Shown here: positions 16,184-24,636 of the stretch, piece by piece
Layout of the letters: each line of letters begins with the position of its first letter
Position numbering within the stretch: the first letter of the stretch is position 1
NCBI GenBank assembly: GCA_017475555.1
Contig: JAFVFL010000015.1
Span: 1-52,568 of the forward strand
Length of the DNA: 52,568 nt
Direction: 5' to 3'
Source: Ruminococcus sp.
GTDB lineage: Bacteria; Bacillota; Clostridia; Oscillospirales; Ruminococcaceae
Position numbers and translations under genes: made by a program
Notes under the pieces: generated by a model
What the model was told of the DNA's origin: nothing
Databases searched by the model: none
What the model saw: the letters and a program-made list of their open reading frames with translations, nothing else

Positions 16184-16558
16184 ATGGGAATACAATTCAA
16201 TCAGCTGAAAATGTTCCGTAAGCAGTCCGGTCTTACACAGGAGGAGGTCGCTGAAAAACTCGGTGTCTCCCGTCAGGCTGTGGCAAAGTGGGAGCATGGT
16301 GATTCGCTGCCGGATATAGAATGCTGTATCGCGCTTGCTGACCTTTACGGAACAACTATCGACAAGCTTGTGCGTGACATGAGCAAGGAGGCTCATACCG
16401 GTGACGGAAAGCATATTTTCGGGATAGTCAAAATGAACGACAAGGGACAGATAACCCTGCCGGCAGGCTGCCGAAAGGTATTTGGGCTTGAATCCGGAGA
16501 TACGCTGCTGATCCTCGGTGATGAGGAAAAGGGCGGTATCGCTATCGTGAAAATATAA
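16184..16558 (+). CDS. XRE-family HTH plus AbrB/SpoVT-like domain regulator
   Basis: A 124-residue probable DNA-binding regulator. Residues 5-60 form a Cro/CI HTH (FRKQSGLTQEEVAEKLGVSRQAVAKWEHG). Residues 78-124 read GIVKMNDKGQITLPAGCRKVFGLESGD, the swapped-hairpin SpoVT/AbrB motif, another DNA-binding fold. Two DNA-binding modules on one short chain suggest a local regulator of the ABC exporter, which starts 14 nt downstream. I use ATG 16184, since GAGGTGA at 16172-16178 lies correctly before it, whereas the GTG at 16175 would overlap that site. Confidence 0.85.
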   Translation: MGIQFNQLKMFRKQSGLTQEEVAEKLGVSRQAVAKWEHGDSLPDIECCIALADLYGTTIDKLVRDMSKEAHTGDGKHIFGIVKMNDKGQITLPAGCRKVFGLESGDTLLILGDEEKGGIAIVKI

Positions 16559-16572
16559 CAGGAGGTTCTGAA

Positions 16573-17301
16573 ATGACAGCCGTTGAAGCAAAAGCACTTA
16601 CAAAGAAATACCGGGACAAAACAGCAGTTGACGGGATAGACCTGACTGTAAACGAGGGGGAGCTTTTCTCGCTCCTCGGTGTAAACGGTGCCGGGAAGAC
16701 TACTACGATAAGAATGCTGTCCTGTCTGTCCGCACCTACGTCAGGTGAGGCATTTGTCTGCGGACACAGCGTGACCTCCGACATTGCAGGAGTGAAAAGC
16801 GTTATCGGCATATCTCCGCAGGATACCGCAGTTTTAATGAATCTGACAGTCCGGGAAAATCTTGATTTCATAACACGGGTGTTCGGGTTCAGCAGCAGCA
16901 AAAGGGAACAGAGGATCGCTGAGATGCTCAGGCTTTTCAGGCTTGATGAGGTGGAAAGCAGCCGTGCGAAGACACTTTCCGGAGGGTGGATGCGAAAGCT
17001 TTCCATAGCAATGGCACTGATAAGCGAGCCTAAGGTGCTGTTCCTTGATGAGCCCACTCTCGGACTTGACGTAATAGCACGCCGGGAGCTGTGGAGGGTC
17101 ATAGAGGCTCTGAAAGGCAAAATCACTATAATACTGACGACACATTACATGGAGGAGGCTGAACAGCTCTCCGACAGGATAGCTATTATGATAAACGGCA
17201 GGATAGAGGCAATAGGCACACTTGGGGAAATAGAGAAAACAGCCGGAAAGACCGGGCTTGAGAACGCATTTGTGGAAATAGCAGAAAGGAGCATGGCATG
17301 A
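16573..17301 (+). CDS. ABC-2 type transporter ATP-binding protein
   Basis: A 242-residue ATPase subunit with Walker A GVNGAGKTT (residues 35-43), a Q-loop (SPQD), signature LSGGWMRKLSIAMAL, Walker B VLFLDEPTLGLD and an H-loop (LTTHYMEEAEQLSDR). It resembles the DrrA/NatA/CcmA exporters used for drugs, lipids or antimicrobial peptides. GGAGG precedes the ATG. It follows the XRE-AbrB regulator and overlaps the permease by 4 nt, a standard regulator-ATPase-permease cassette. Substrate unknown. Confidence 0.93.
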   Translation: MTAVEAKALTKKYRDKTAVDGIDLTVNEGELFSLLGVNGAGKTTTIRMLSCLSAPTSGEAFVCGHSVTSDIAGVKSVIGISPQDTAVLMNLTVRENLDFITRVFGFSSSKREQRIAEMLRLFRLDEVESSRAKTLSGGWMRKLSIAMALISEPKVLFLDEPTLGLDVIARRELWRVIEALKGKITIILTTHYMEEAEQLSDRIAIMINGRIEAIGTLGEIEKTAGKTGLENAFVEIAERSMA

Positions 17302-18068
17302 ACAGGATAGCCGCATTCACAGTCAGGAATATCAAGGAAATGGTGCGTGATCCGCTGAGCTATATATTCTGCATCGGCTTTCCGCTTGTAATGCTCATCA
17401 TCATGACCGTCGTCAACGAAAGCATTCCTGCACAGTCGGGAATGACGATATTCAGGATAGACAATCTTTCGGCAGGGATAGCGGTCTTTGGTCAGACCTT
17501 CGTCATGCTTTTTACTGCACTCACTATCTCAAAAGACCGCAGCGGTGCATTTCTTGCAAGAATGTATGCGACACCAATGACACCGACAGATTTCACTGTA
17601 GGATATATCCTGCCAATGCTCATCATTTCAGTTATACAGTCGGTCATTACATACGCTGCATCGTTCATAATATCACTGATAACCGGTGTCAGTCTGAGTG
17701 CTGCCGGCATTCTGCTTTCGGTGATAGTCCTGATACCCTCAGCACTCATGTTCATAGGCTTCGGCGTACTTTTCGGAACTCTGTTCAACGATAAAGCCGC
17801 TCCGGGGTTATGCTCGATAATCATTTCCCTCAGCTCCATACTCGGCTGTATCTGGTTCGATGCAGATTCAGCCGGAGGGATAGTGCTGAAAATATGCCGG
17901 GCACTCCCCTTCTACTACAGCACACGCTCAGCGAGGGCAGCCATAGTGCCCGACCTTTCTGCCGAAAAGCTGCTTATACCGCTCATGATCGTTGTGGTCT
18001 GTGCTGCCTTGCTTCTGATACTTTCGGCTGTTGTGTTCAGGCGGAAGATGAGAGCTGATCTGGCATAA
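17298..18068 (+). CDS. ABC-2 type transporter permease
   Basis: A 256-residue inner-membrane protein with six hydrophobic segments, starting MNRIAAFTVRNIKEMVRDPLSYIFCIGFPLVMLII, typical of ABC-2 permeases (DrrB/NatB type). An extracellular stretch follows TM1 (VNESIPAQSG), and the cytoplasmic loop RMYATPMTPTDF lies before TM3. It pairs with the overlapping ATPase gene to make a half-size exporter. A strong bidirectional terminator follows. Confidence 0.88.
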   Translation: MNRIAAFTVRNIKEMVRDPLSYIFCIGFPLVMLIIMTVVNESIPAQSGMTIFRIDNLSAGIAVFGQTFVMLFTALTISKDRSGAFLARMYATPMTPTDFTVGYILPMLIISVIQSVITYAASFIISLITGVSLSAAGILLSVIVLIPSALMFIGFGVLFGTLFNDKAAPGLCSIIISLSSILGCIWFDADSAGGIVLKICRALPFYYSTRSARAAIVPDLSAEKLLIPLMIVVVCAALLLILSAVVFRRKMRADLA

Positions 18069-18070
18069 AA

Positions 18071-18104
18071 ATAGCCGGTGACGTCTGTCACCGGCTATGC
18101 TTTT
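18071..18104 (+). terminator. Bidirectional terminator between exporter and YfhO genes
   Basis: A 12-bp perfect stem ATAGCCGGTGAC (18071-18082) and GTCACCGGCTAT (18087-18098), then GCTTTTTT on the plus strand. On the minus strand it is followed by TTTTATG, so it can also end the convergent yfhO transcript. Confidence 0.88.
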
Positions 18105-21086
18105 TTATTTCGGGCTCTTTTTATTCTTTATCGCAGCAATGATCCTCTTTCCGTAAAGTATCGCACAAGCGATAAGGATACCTGCTATGCTTATCAGTGT
18201 ACCTATCCTCAGACCCGGAACGTGGTAGCGGTAGGTAAGCTCATGGTGTCCGGCAGGAATGCTTGCAGCAAGCATATTTCCGCATACCATCTCAGTTTCA
18301 GCCTTTCTTCCGTCACAGTATACGCTCCATCCGCCGTCCTGAGGTATCGAAGCAAATACAAGGCTGTCCTGAGCAAGATCTATCTCGCCCTTTATCTTTG
18401 TATTACCGGCGTATGTCATCTGAAGCTGCTCACTTGAAAGCTTGTTGTAGACCGTGTTCCACACATTCTGATCAAGCGAATACATATTCAGACCGAAGCA
18501 GCCGACGCTGATATCGTCCACAACTACCTCTACTGTTATCGTCTCACCTGCTGTAAATGTGCCTGCGTAGATGAATCTGCCATTGCCTGAGCCAACTGTC
18601 TTATCAACATTCATGCCCATGATATGAACATTTCCCGCTCTGAAATTGTGCTCGATATAGAACGGACCGTCCTGCTCGACGTAGTATTCCCACCGGAATA
18701 TAGCCTGTGAGTATCCAGCATCGGTTATGAAATAGTTAGTCTCCCAGTTTTCACTCGGGCTGAATGAAACATTCTCGCTTACAAAGCTGGTCTCATTGAC
18801 AAGCCTGAACGGATTTATCTCCTCGCCGTACAGTGCGTTCACAAGCCCGTTCTGAGCCGAAACTCCCTTTATCTCATCGCTTACCTCGTAATTCCTTATG
18901 CTGTCTGACGCCGCAAATGCTATCGAAAGTGCCGTCGGATTTTTATAGAGTATGCACTCATCGGTGGTCATTGCTGGCTCCTGCCACGGAACAACGTTAT
19001 TCAGGTCATAATTAAAGTCAAGTATATACTTTATACCGAAGATACTGTTCTGTACAGGCGAGCTGATATTGTACACAGTGCTGACGTTCTCAGCGTATAC
19101 CCTGTTTCCGAGTGAGCGGAGCAGTCTGTATACCTGTCCGTTCATGGTCGATGAATAGTAGCTCATTCCGTGGAAGCCGCCCGGCATTGAGCTGTTGAAG
19201 GTATAGCCGCTGTTCGCCTCCATACGGTAGAACTCGTCCCTGCCGCTGCGGAACTGGTCGCCGTTCCTCATCATCTTGTTTATAGTGAAGGTATAGCCCG
19301 TCTCGTCGCTGACCTGAACGCCGCTCTCATTCGGGAACTGTGCCACCTCGATGAAATTGTCACCGGAATCAGTTATCATCACAGCCGCAATAACGAGTGA
19401 GCAGATACCCGCACCGACGAGCTTTGCCTTGCTGAAGAAGCTGCGGAATGCAGCGTAATTCTTTCTTGATGTCTCCTCGGATACAGTGTCCTCTTCCTTT
19501 GCCGGAGCCTGCGTATCCCCTGTCTCCGCCGCCGGAGCCTTTTCAGCAGTTTCAGACTTTTCCTCTGCCTCTGCGGTAACGGTATCATCTGCATTTTCTA
19601 CAGCCTCTGCTGCTGTATCAGCATTCTCAGGTGCTGTTTTTTTCCTGAACACCGGCTCCTCCGGAAGCTCAGGGATATGGAGGATAGCAGATGCGATCAC
19701 CGCAAAGAGCGAGGCAAGGATCACTGTCTTCCATGTACCCTCCGGCAGCTCATATATCTGCGTAGGGCCGATACCATTCGCCGTGACATACAGTGCCCCA
19801 AGCCCGATAAGCGAGCCGATGATAACATATATCGGCTTCATATCACGAAGGTGTGCAAGACCTCTTGCCCCGACTGTCACAACGAACAGTGAAAACAGAA
19901 ATGTCCATCTGCCCGGAAGCTGATTCGGGAAGTGAAATCCGTGCCACATATAGTCGAGGAAATTGCAGCTCTGTGACATGAGCAGGAATGCGAAAAGTAC
20001 AGCATTTCCGATACGCTCTGCCGCACGTATGCCGTTGTTCATGAAGTAGATCGGAAGTGCCGCAAACACAACAGTTCCCGTGAATATATTAGTTCCGGTA
20101 TACTGCACCCAGAGGTTCCTCTGCGGCAGCATATTCTGCATGATATAAGTTATATTTCCGTACCATGTGAGCTTCTCAGGAGCGTTCGACTCAGAGGCGA
20201 TGGTGTTCGATATAGCCAGTCCTATCGGAATGATAACGAGTGCCGATATCATTCCAGCAAGCAGTGAAAACACACCAAAACGCAGTACAGAGCCGAAAAA
20301 GTCCTTTATGCCGGTCACTCTCGGCTTTGAGTCCTCCTTATTCACCCGGACGAGCAGCGGAGCTGTCACAGCGTAGTACAGTACGCTGAAGATACAAAGT
20401 GCAAATCCGATGTAGAAGCTTGAAATGATCGCAGCTGCAAGAGATACCATGTATACAAGCGGCTTTTTTTCGCTCACGAGCCTGTCAATGCCGAGCATAA
20501 CGAACGGAGCGATTATCACGCAGTCCGTCCACATAGGCTGCGACATGAATGCAAGCATATACGCACACAGCGAATACGCCACAGCCGCTGCAATGAACAC
20601 AAAGCTGCGTTTCTTGTTCTTGTACTGCATATACGCAAGGCTTGTCACTGCACTCAGCGGCAGCTTTGCGAGGCAGAATATATCAAGTGCGGCAACAAGC
20701 TTTTCCCCCGGAAGCAGCTTCAGCATGAAAATGAAAATGCTGTTGCAGTAATAAGCGTTCTGTGCCCAGCTGTTGAAGCCGAATGCACCATTCCATGAAT
20801 GCATCAGCCCGCTCAGACCGTGCGAGCCATAGACATCAAGGTACATCGGAAAATACTGTCCCCAGAGATCCATACACAGCAGGGATTTTGTCCCGAACGG
20901 AGCGATCTCCTTGATCTTGAACATGATAACTCCGACAGCCGCTGATATTACAGCAGCGATAACGAACGGAGCTATAGCAAGCACCCACCTGAGCAGTCTG
21001 CTAAAGTCCTTTTTCTCCTTTTTCTCAGCCTTCTCAGCTGATCTGGCTTTGTTTTCTGTCACTCCCGGCTTTGATGTTTCAGCCAT
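18105..21086 (-). CDS. YfhO-family multipass membrane protein
   Basis: A 993-residue membrane protein. After a charged N-terminus (residues 1-30) come about a dozen membrane segments with family features such as LLCMDLWGQYFPMYLD and SWNGAFGFNSWAQNAYY. A large extracytoplasmic C-terminal domain follows (about 590-950), then a last membrane segment and basic tail. YfhO proteins are GT-C-like membrane glycosyltransferases, in B. subtilis linked to sugar modification of lipoteichoic acid, so a cell-envelope glycosylation role is likely. Around residues 480-560 is an unusual Ala/Glu/Thr-rich low-complexity insert between membrane segments. AGGAGGAGAG precedes the ATG. The gene lies 35 nt after the HhH membrane protein and is probably in its operon. 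Confidence 0.87.
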   Translation of the reverse strand: MAETSKPGVTENKARSAEKAEKKEKKDFSRLLRWVLAIAPFVIAAVISAAVGVIMFKIKEIAPFGTKSLLCMDLWGQYFPMYLDVYGSHGLSGLMHSWNGAFGFNSWAQNAYYCNSIFIFMLKLLPGEKLVAALDIFCLAKLPLSAVTSLAYMQYKNKKRSFVFIAAAVAYSLCAYMLAFMSQPMWTDCVIIAPFVMLGIDRLVSEKKPLVYMVSLAAAIISSFYIGFALCIFSVLYYAVTAPLLVRVNKEDSKPRVTGIKDFFGSVLRFGVFSLLAGMISALVIIPIGLAISNTIASESNAPEKLTWYGNITYIMQNMLPQRNLWVQYTGTNIFTGTVVFAALPIYFMNNGIRAAERIGNAVLFAFLLMSQSCNFLDYMWHGFHFPNQLPGRWTFLFSLFVVTVGARGLAHLRDMKPIYVIIGSLIGLGALYVTANGIGPTQIYELPEGTWKTVILASLFAVIASAILHIPELPEEPVFRKKTAPENADTAAEAVENADDTVTAEAEEKSETAEKAPAAETGDTQAPAKEEDTVSEETSRKNYAAFRSFFSKAKLVGAGICSLVIAAVMITDSGDNFIEVAQFPNESGVQVSDETGYTFTINKMMRNGDQFRSGRDEFYRMEANSGYTFNSSMPGGFHGMSYYSSTMNGQVYRLLRSLGNRVYAENVSTVYNISSPVQNSIFGIKYILDFNYDLNNVVPWQEPAMTTDECILYKNPTALSIAFAASDSIRNYEVSDEIKGVSAQNGLVNALYGEEINPFRLVNETSFVSENVSFSPSENWETNYFITDAGYSQAIFRWEYYVEQDGPFYIEHNFRAGNVHIMGMNVDKTVGSGNGRFIYAGTFTAGETITVEVVVDDISVGCFGLNMYSLDQNVWNTVYNKLSSEQLQMTYAGNTKIKGEIDLAQDSLVFASIPQDGGWSVYCDGRKAETEMVCGNMLAASIPAGHHELTYRYHVPGLRIGTLISIAGILIACAILYGKRIIAAIKNKKSPK

Positions 21087-21121
21087 TTTCTCTCCTCCTA
21101 AAATATATTACTCCCCAAAAA

Positions 21122-21988
21122 TTATTCCCCTACAGTCACATACTCTGTTATCTCCGCCACCTGCTGCCGGTCAAGCTCTTCAACGAAAAGAAGCTCATAC
21201 GGATCTCTGAATCCGTTTATTTCCTCCCTGAGCCTGATTATAGCCTCTGCCTCCTCATGTGACACATATGGCAGCAGCATCAGCGTTTCGGTGTCGGCTG
21301 TATTGATATTTATCGGAGCGGCGTCCTCAAGCGTGAGCTGCATTTGCTCCCCGCTGTCCTCAGGCACTGTCTCCTGAATGATCTCCGGCTCGTCCTGTAT
21401 ATCCGGAGTGTCTCCGGATATATCTATATCCGGCGGCTCATAGTCCTCATAAACCGGGTCTGCAACATAGATATACGGTGAAATAGCAGAAAATATCCCC
21501 TCGCCTATGCCGCTCACCTGCATTATTTCCTCTGTATTCCGGAATCCGCCGTGTTCCTCCCGGTAGGCTACTATCATGCCGGACAGAACATCTCCTATCC
21601 CCGGCAGCTGCATAAGCTCGTCCGCTGCGGCAGTATTTATATCAAGATACAGCACCTCAGCTATATATTCCGTAGCTATACCCGTAGCTATACATTCCGT
21701 CTCCGCAATTGCTGTCACAACAGATGTCTCACAGGCAGCAGAAGCAGCAGTGGCTGCCGCCGCACTTGTTTCCGGGATCGCTGTATGCTCCGATATTACA
21801 GTCTCCCTGACGACCGCAGCTTCAGCAGAAGACGGCGGTGCAGTCTCTGTCACCGGGTCTGTGTCTGTTTCAATGATTACTATTTCACTATTGCTTTTCT
21901 TCAGTGCTGAACTGAACAGCAATGCAGCAAATATAAGGGCAAATACGACAGAAACAGCGGACGGCCGGTATTTAGTATCCTTTTTCAT
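21122..21988 (-). CDS. Membrane-anchored protein with tandem helix-hairpin-helix (ComEA-like) domains
   Basis: 288 residues: one N-terminal membrane segment (about 10-28, VSVVFALIFAALLFSSAL), a long Thr/Ala/Glu-rich extracellular stalk (30-115), then a ComEA-type HhH domain (INTAAADELMQLPGIGDVLSGMI, VSGIGEGIFSAI). An acidic spacer and a second, degenerate HhH domain follow (ININTADTETLMLLPYVSHEEAEAII). ComEA binds incoming DNA outside the membrane during natural transformation, and two HhH domains on one chain is unusual. No other competence gene is nearby. I choose ATG 21988 with GGCGGTGA before it. A start at 22015 is possible but lies beside a hairpin and lacks a binding site. Confidence 0.78.
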   Translation of the reverse strand: MKKDTKYRPSAVSVVFALIFAALLFSSALKKSNSEIVIIETDTDPVTETAPPSSAEAAVVRETVISEHTAIPETSAAAATAASAACETSVVTAIAETECIATGIATEYIAEVLYLDINTAAADELMQLPGIGDVLSGMIVAYREEHGGFRNTEEIMQVSGIGEGIFSAISPYIYVADPVYEDYEPPDIDISGDTPDIQDEPEIIQETVPEDSGEQMQLTLEDAAPININTADTETLMLLPYVSHEEAEAIIRLREEINGFRDPYELLFVEELDRQQVAEITEYVTVGE

Positions 21989-22047
21989 ACTGTTCACCGC
22001 CACATCACTCAGCATACCAGCCGCACAGCCATGCGGCTCTGATTACT

Positions 22048-22076
22048 ATTATACTACATTTCCCGGCATATTGCAA
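22048..22076 (-). promoter_or_regulatory. Promoter of the HhH/yfhO operon
   Basis: On the minus strand, TTGCAA (22071-22076), 17-bp spacer, TATAAT (22048-22053). The 5' leader contains a 7-bp hairpin AGCCGCA/TGCGGCT (22019-22038) just before the coding region. Confidence 0.7.
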
Positions 22077-22123
22077 TACCTGAAAGAAAATATACTCAAA
22101 ATAATAAAGGTCATCTATAAAGT

Positions 22124-22160
22124 TTTTCGCCTGCCTTCCGGAAAGAAAGGCAGGCGAAAA
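22124..22160 (-). terminator. Inverted repeat after the transporter operon
   Basis: A 14-bp perfect inverted repeat, TTTTCGCCTGCCTT (22124-22137) and AAGGCAGGCGAAAA (22147-22160), with a 9-nt loop, 38 nt past the stop of the solute-binding protein. Neither strand has a long T tail beyond the stem, so termination is likely but not typical. Confidence 0.5.
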
Positions 22161-22197
22161 GGAGGTTGTTTATGTAGAAGATGTCATGTTTGGTTCG

Positions 22198-24624
22198 TCA
22201 GCTCTGCTCGCTGACAAGGATAGATACTCTGTTCTGTATAAGGTCTGCGGTATCCTGTGCCGACCGGTCGCCCTTAAAGAACGCCTGTATCTCCTCATTG
22301 ATTATATTTGAAACTTCCTCGCTGAAGTAATTGGTATTTGTGCCGGAAGCATTCATGATGTAGTCGTAAATGTAGTCTCTCTCCTCCTTGGAAAGATTCG
22401 GTATATCTACGGGTTCGTCCATTATGTAATACTGATCCTTGTATGTCTGCTTCTTGCCGTCCTCATCGAGCCAGTATGGATCCTCCATAGCATCATCAAG
22501 CTTCTTCTCAAATGCTGACTTGAGTGCAGGTATAGCCCATAGCCTGCCGCTGTTCTGATAATCCTCGGTAAAGAACGAGCTGATGAAGCTCCAGCACGCC
22601 TCCTTTTCAGCAGCACTGCTGAGTATGGAGAAGCACATATTCGGACTTATCACAGCACCGCTGCCGGAATCAGAGGGGTAGCCCACGAGTGTTATATCCT
22701 CGCCGAAATCGCCGTATCTGCACCTTGCATACTGTCTCATGTCGTAGAATGAAAGATACTGAAGCAAAGCCTTGTCGTTGCGGAGAGCGGCATCTTTTTC
22801 GTTCCAGTATGCATCCATTTCGTCCTGAGAAGCTGTTTCCCAGTCTATCTCGTCCTCCTCGTCCGGGAAGCGGTTGCAGAAATCGAGAAGCTTTACGAAC
22901 TCAGGTGAATCAAACGTGCAGGTAGCGGTTTGCGGGTCGATGAATGACAGTGCACCGTACATCAGGCTGCTGAAAAAGCTTTCCTTTGTCGTTCCGTACT
23001 GGAAAAGCTCCATTCCGTCAGGAAGATTATTTGCCACGTCGATGAACTCGTCAAGAGTCCAGTTCTCCTTGTCAGCAAACTTTGTCTTTGCCGCAAGTGT
23101 AGTTACCCCGAACGTAGGCGAAAGACCGAGAAGCTTTCCGTCAAATTCGCAGATTGAAAGGATACCAGGCATCAGCTCGTCCTTAGATACTCCACCATCT
23201 GTACCGAGGTAGTCATAAAGGTCAGCAAAAACACCCTTTGAAGCGAGCTGTGTCATCAGTGAGGCATCGTAGGAATATATCATATCCGGTGCATTTCCGG
23301 AAACTATATCCAGCTTCAGCTGGCTTTCTGCGGAATTGAGCATCTTCTCGCTCTCATCGTCCCAATCATTATACTTGCTGTAATCCTGTATCTTTATGCG
23401 GTATCCGTTGTTCTTCTTGTTGAAGTCAGTGACCACGCTTGTAACGTTGGTGTCGGCGTACATCATGCCGAGAGTTATCACCTGAACATTCTCAAGCTCG
23501 GAGGGATCACGCTTCGTAAGGCGGAAGAATCCACGGGTATTGTTCGTATAGTCATTCTGGTAAACTATGAAATCCCCGTCCTCAAGTGCAAAAACTCCAT
23601 TGATATAATCTCCGTTCATATCGGAGTCTATCCAGTTTATAAGCTCCTTGACGCTTCCGTCGTCCTTTAAGCCATAGAGAGATGTCGAGCCGGAAATATA
23701 CGCTCTGTACTCTCCGGTACCCTTTGCAAAGCAGTTAGCACCATTAAGCTCAGTGCCCGTGAGCTTTATATCGTCACCTGTAAGCTGTGCAGTATCCGGG
23801 TCGATAGTACGTATGACCATTCCGTTATCACCATAGGCAAGGAAGCAGAAAGCATTGTCCCTGTCATAGCCATAGGTGTAGAACCAGTTCGTGTCGCCGA
23901 GGTCTACCTCCCCGGATATCTCGCCGTCAGTGTTGACAAGTATATACTTATCCTCACTACCGCTGGCGTTGACCATGACCTTGCCGCCGTTGAACGGGTA
24001 AATCCCGCCGAGGTAGAGATAGTCGCCTTCCTTGTACTCGTCAAGTCCTGTTATCTCAGCCTCTGTGAGTATTTCTCCGTCCTCGCTGATGCTGTAGAGA
24101 CGATATGAAGTGTTCGCAGCCTCCTCAAGTGCCTCATAGTCAAAGCTTTCCCAGTCAAAATCCGGGTCGTCATAATCCGGAAGCTCCATATCGCCATAAT
24201 CAGTGACAGTAGCAAGTACATAAATCACTCCGTCCGGTGAAGCTGCTGCCGACCAGTAGGTCTGAACGTTTCCCTCCTCTTCTATACTGAAATCCACAGG
24301 AGTGAACGATGTGAACTCGCTGTCCGCTATCATCATACAATTATCAGTTGCGTCTGAACCGGATATCAGCACCTTACCGGTATCACCGAGTGCAGACATC
24401 CTCTCAACATATTCAAAGGAATGATCCCCTGCAATATCCTCGGCAGTGTAGGAATTCACCACAGACTTGTCAGCAGTCTGTGAAGCCTTCTGCGAGGTGC
24501 TGCTGTCACCGCCTATACTCGTGCTGTCATTTGTTGACGAGCAGGCAGCTGAAGAAACAAGCATTACCGCTGCTGCCGCTGCCGAAGCCATACGCTTCAG
24601 AGCATTTTCTGATCTTTTTTTCAT
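22198..24624 (-). CDS. Large extracellular solute-binding lipoprotein (family 1-like)
   Basis: An 808-residue lipoprotein with a signal peptide and lipobox SSAAC (Cys about residue 28). Residues 50-365 are beta-rich with regularly repeated turns (SPDGVIYVL, VNTDGEISGEV, IDPDTAQLTG), suggesting a beta-propeller-like domain. Residues 370-808 match family 1 sugar-binding proteins: ITLGMMY, VTDFNKKNNGYRIKI, LKLDIVSGNAPDMI, GKLLGLSPTFGVTTLAAK, FSILSSAAEKEACWSFI. Such proteins feed sugars to MalF/MalG-type permeases, and that pair is encoded in the same operon. The N-terminal extension roughly doubles the usual length. AGGGGGTC precedes the ATG, 12 nt after the MacB-like gene. Confidence 0.85.
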   Translation of the reverse strand: MKKRSENALKRMASAAAAAVMLVSSAACSSTNDSTSIGGDSSTSQKASQTADKSVVNSYTAEDIAGDHSFEYVERMSALGDTGKVLISGSDATDNCMMIADSEFTSFTPVDFSIEEEGNVQTYWSAAASPDGVIYVLATVTDYGDMELPDYDDPDFDWESFDYEALEEAANTSYRLYSISEDGEILTEAEITGLDEYKEGDYLYLGGIYPFNGGKVMVNASGSEDKYILVNTDGEISGEVDLGDTNWFYTYGYDRDNAFCFLAYGDNGMVIRTIDPDTAQLTGDDIKLTGTELNGANCFAKGTGEYRAYISGSTSLYGLKDDGSVKELINWIDSDMNGDYINGVFALEDGDFIVYQNDYTNNTRGFFRLTKRDPSELENVQVITLGMMYADTNVTSVVTDFNKKNNGYRIKIQDYSKYNDWDDESEKMLNSAESQLKLDIVSGNAPDMIYSYDASLMTQLASKGVFADLYDYLGTDGGVSKDELMPGILSICEFDGKLLGLSPTFGVTTLAAKTKFADKENWTLDEFIDVANNLPDGMELFQYGTTKESFFSSLMYGALSFIDPQTATCTFDSPEFVKLLDFCNRFPDEEDEIDWETASQDEMDAYWNEKDAALRNDKALLQYLSFYDMRQYARCRYGDFGEDITLVGYPSDSGSGAVISPNMCFSILSSAAEKEACWSFISSFFTEDYQNSGRLWAIPALKSAFEKKLDDAMEDPYWLDEDGKKQTYKDQYYIMDEPVDIPNLSKEERDYIYDYIMNASGTNTNYFSEEVSNIINEEIQAFFKGDRSAQDTADLIQNRVSILVSEQS

Positions 24625-24636
24625 ATAAATGACCCC

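Noticed and set aside
22155..22180. Ribosome binding site GGAGG followed by ATGTAG on the plus strand
   Set aside because: It would encode a start directly followed by a stop. No promoter or downstream gene on that strand.
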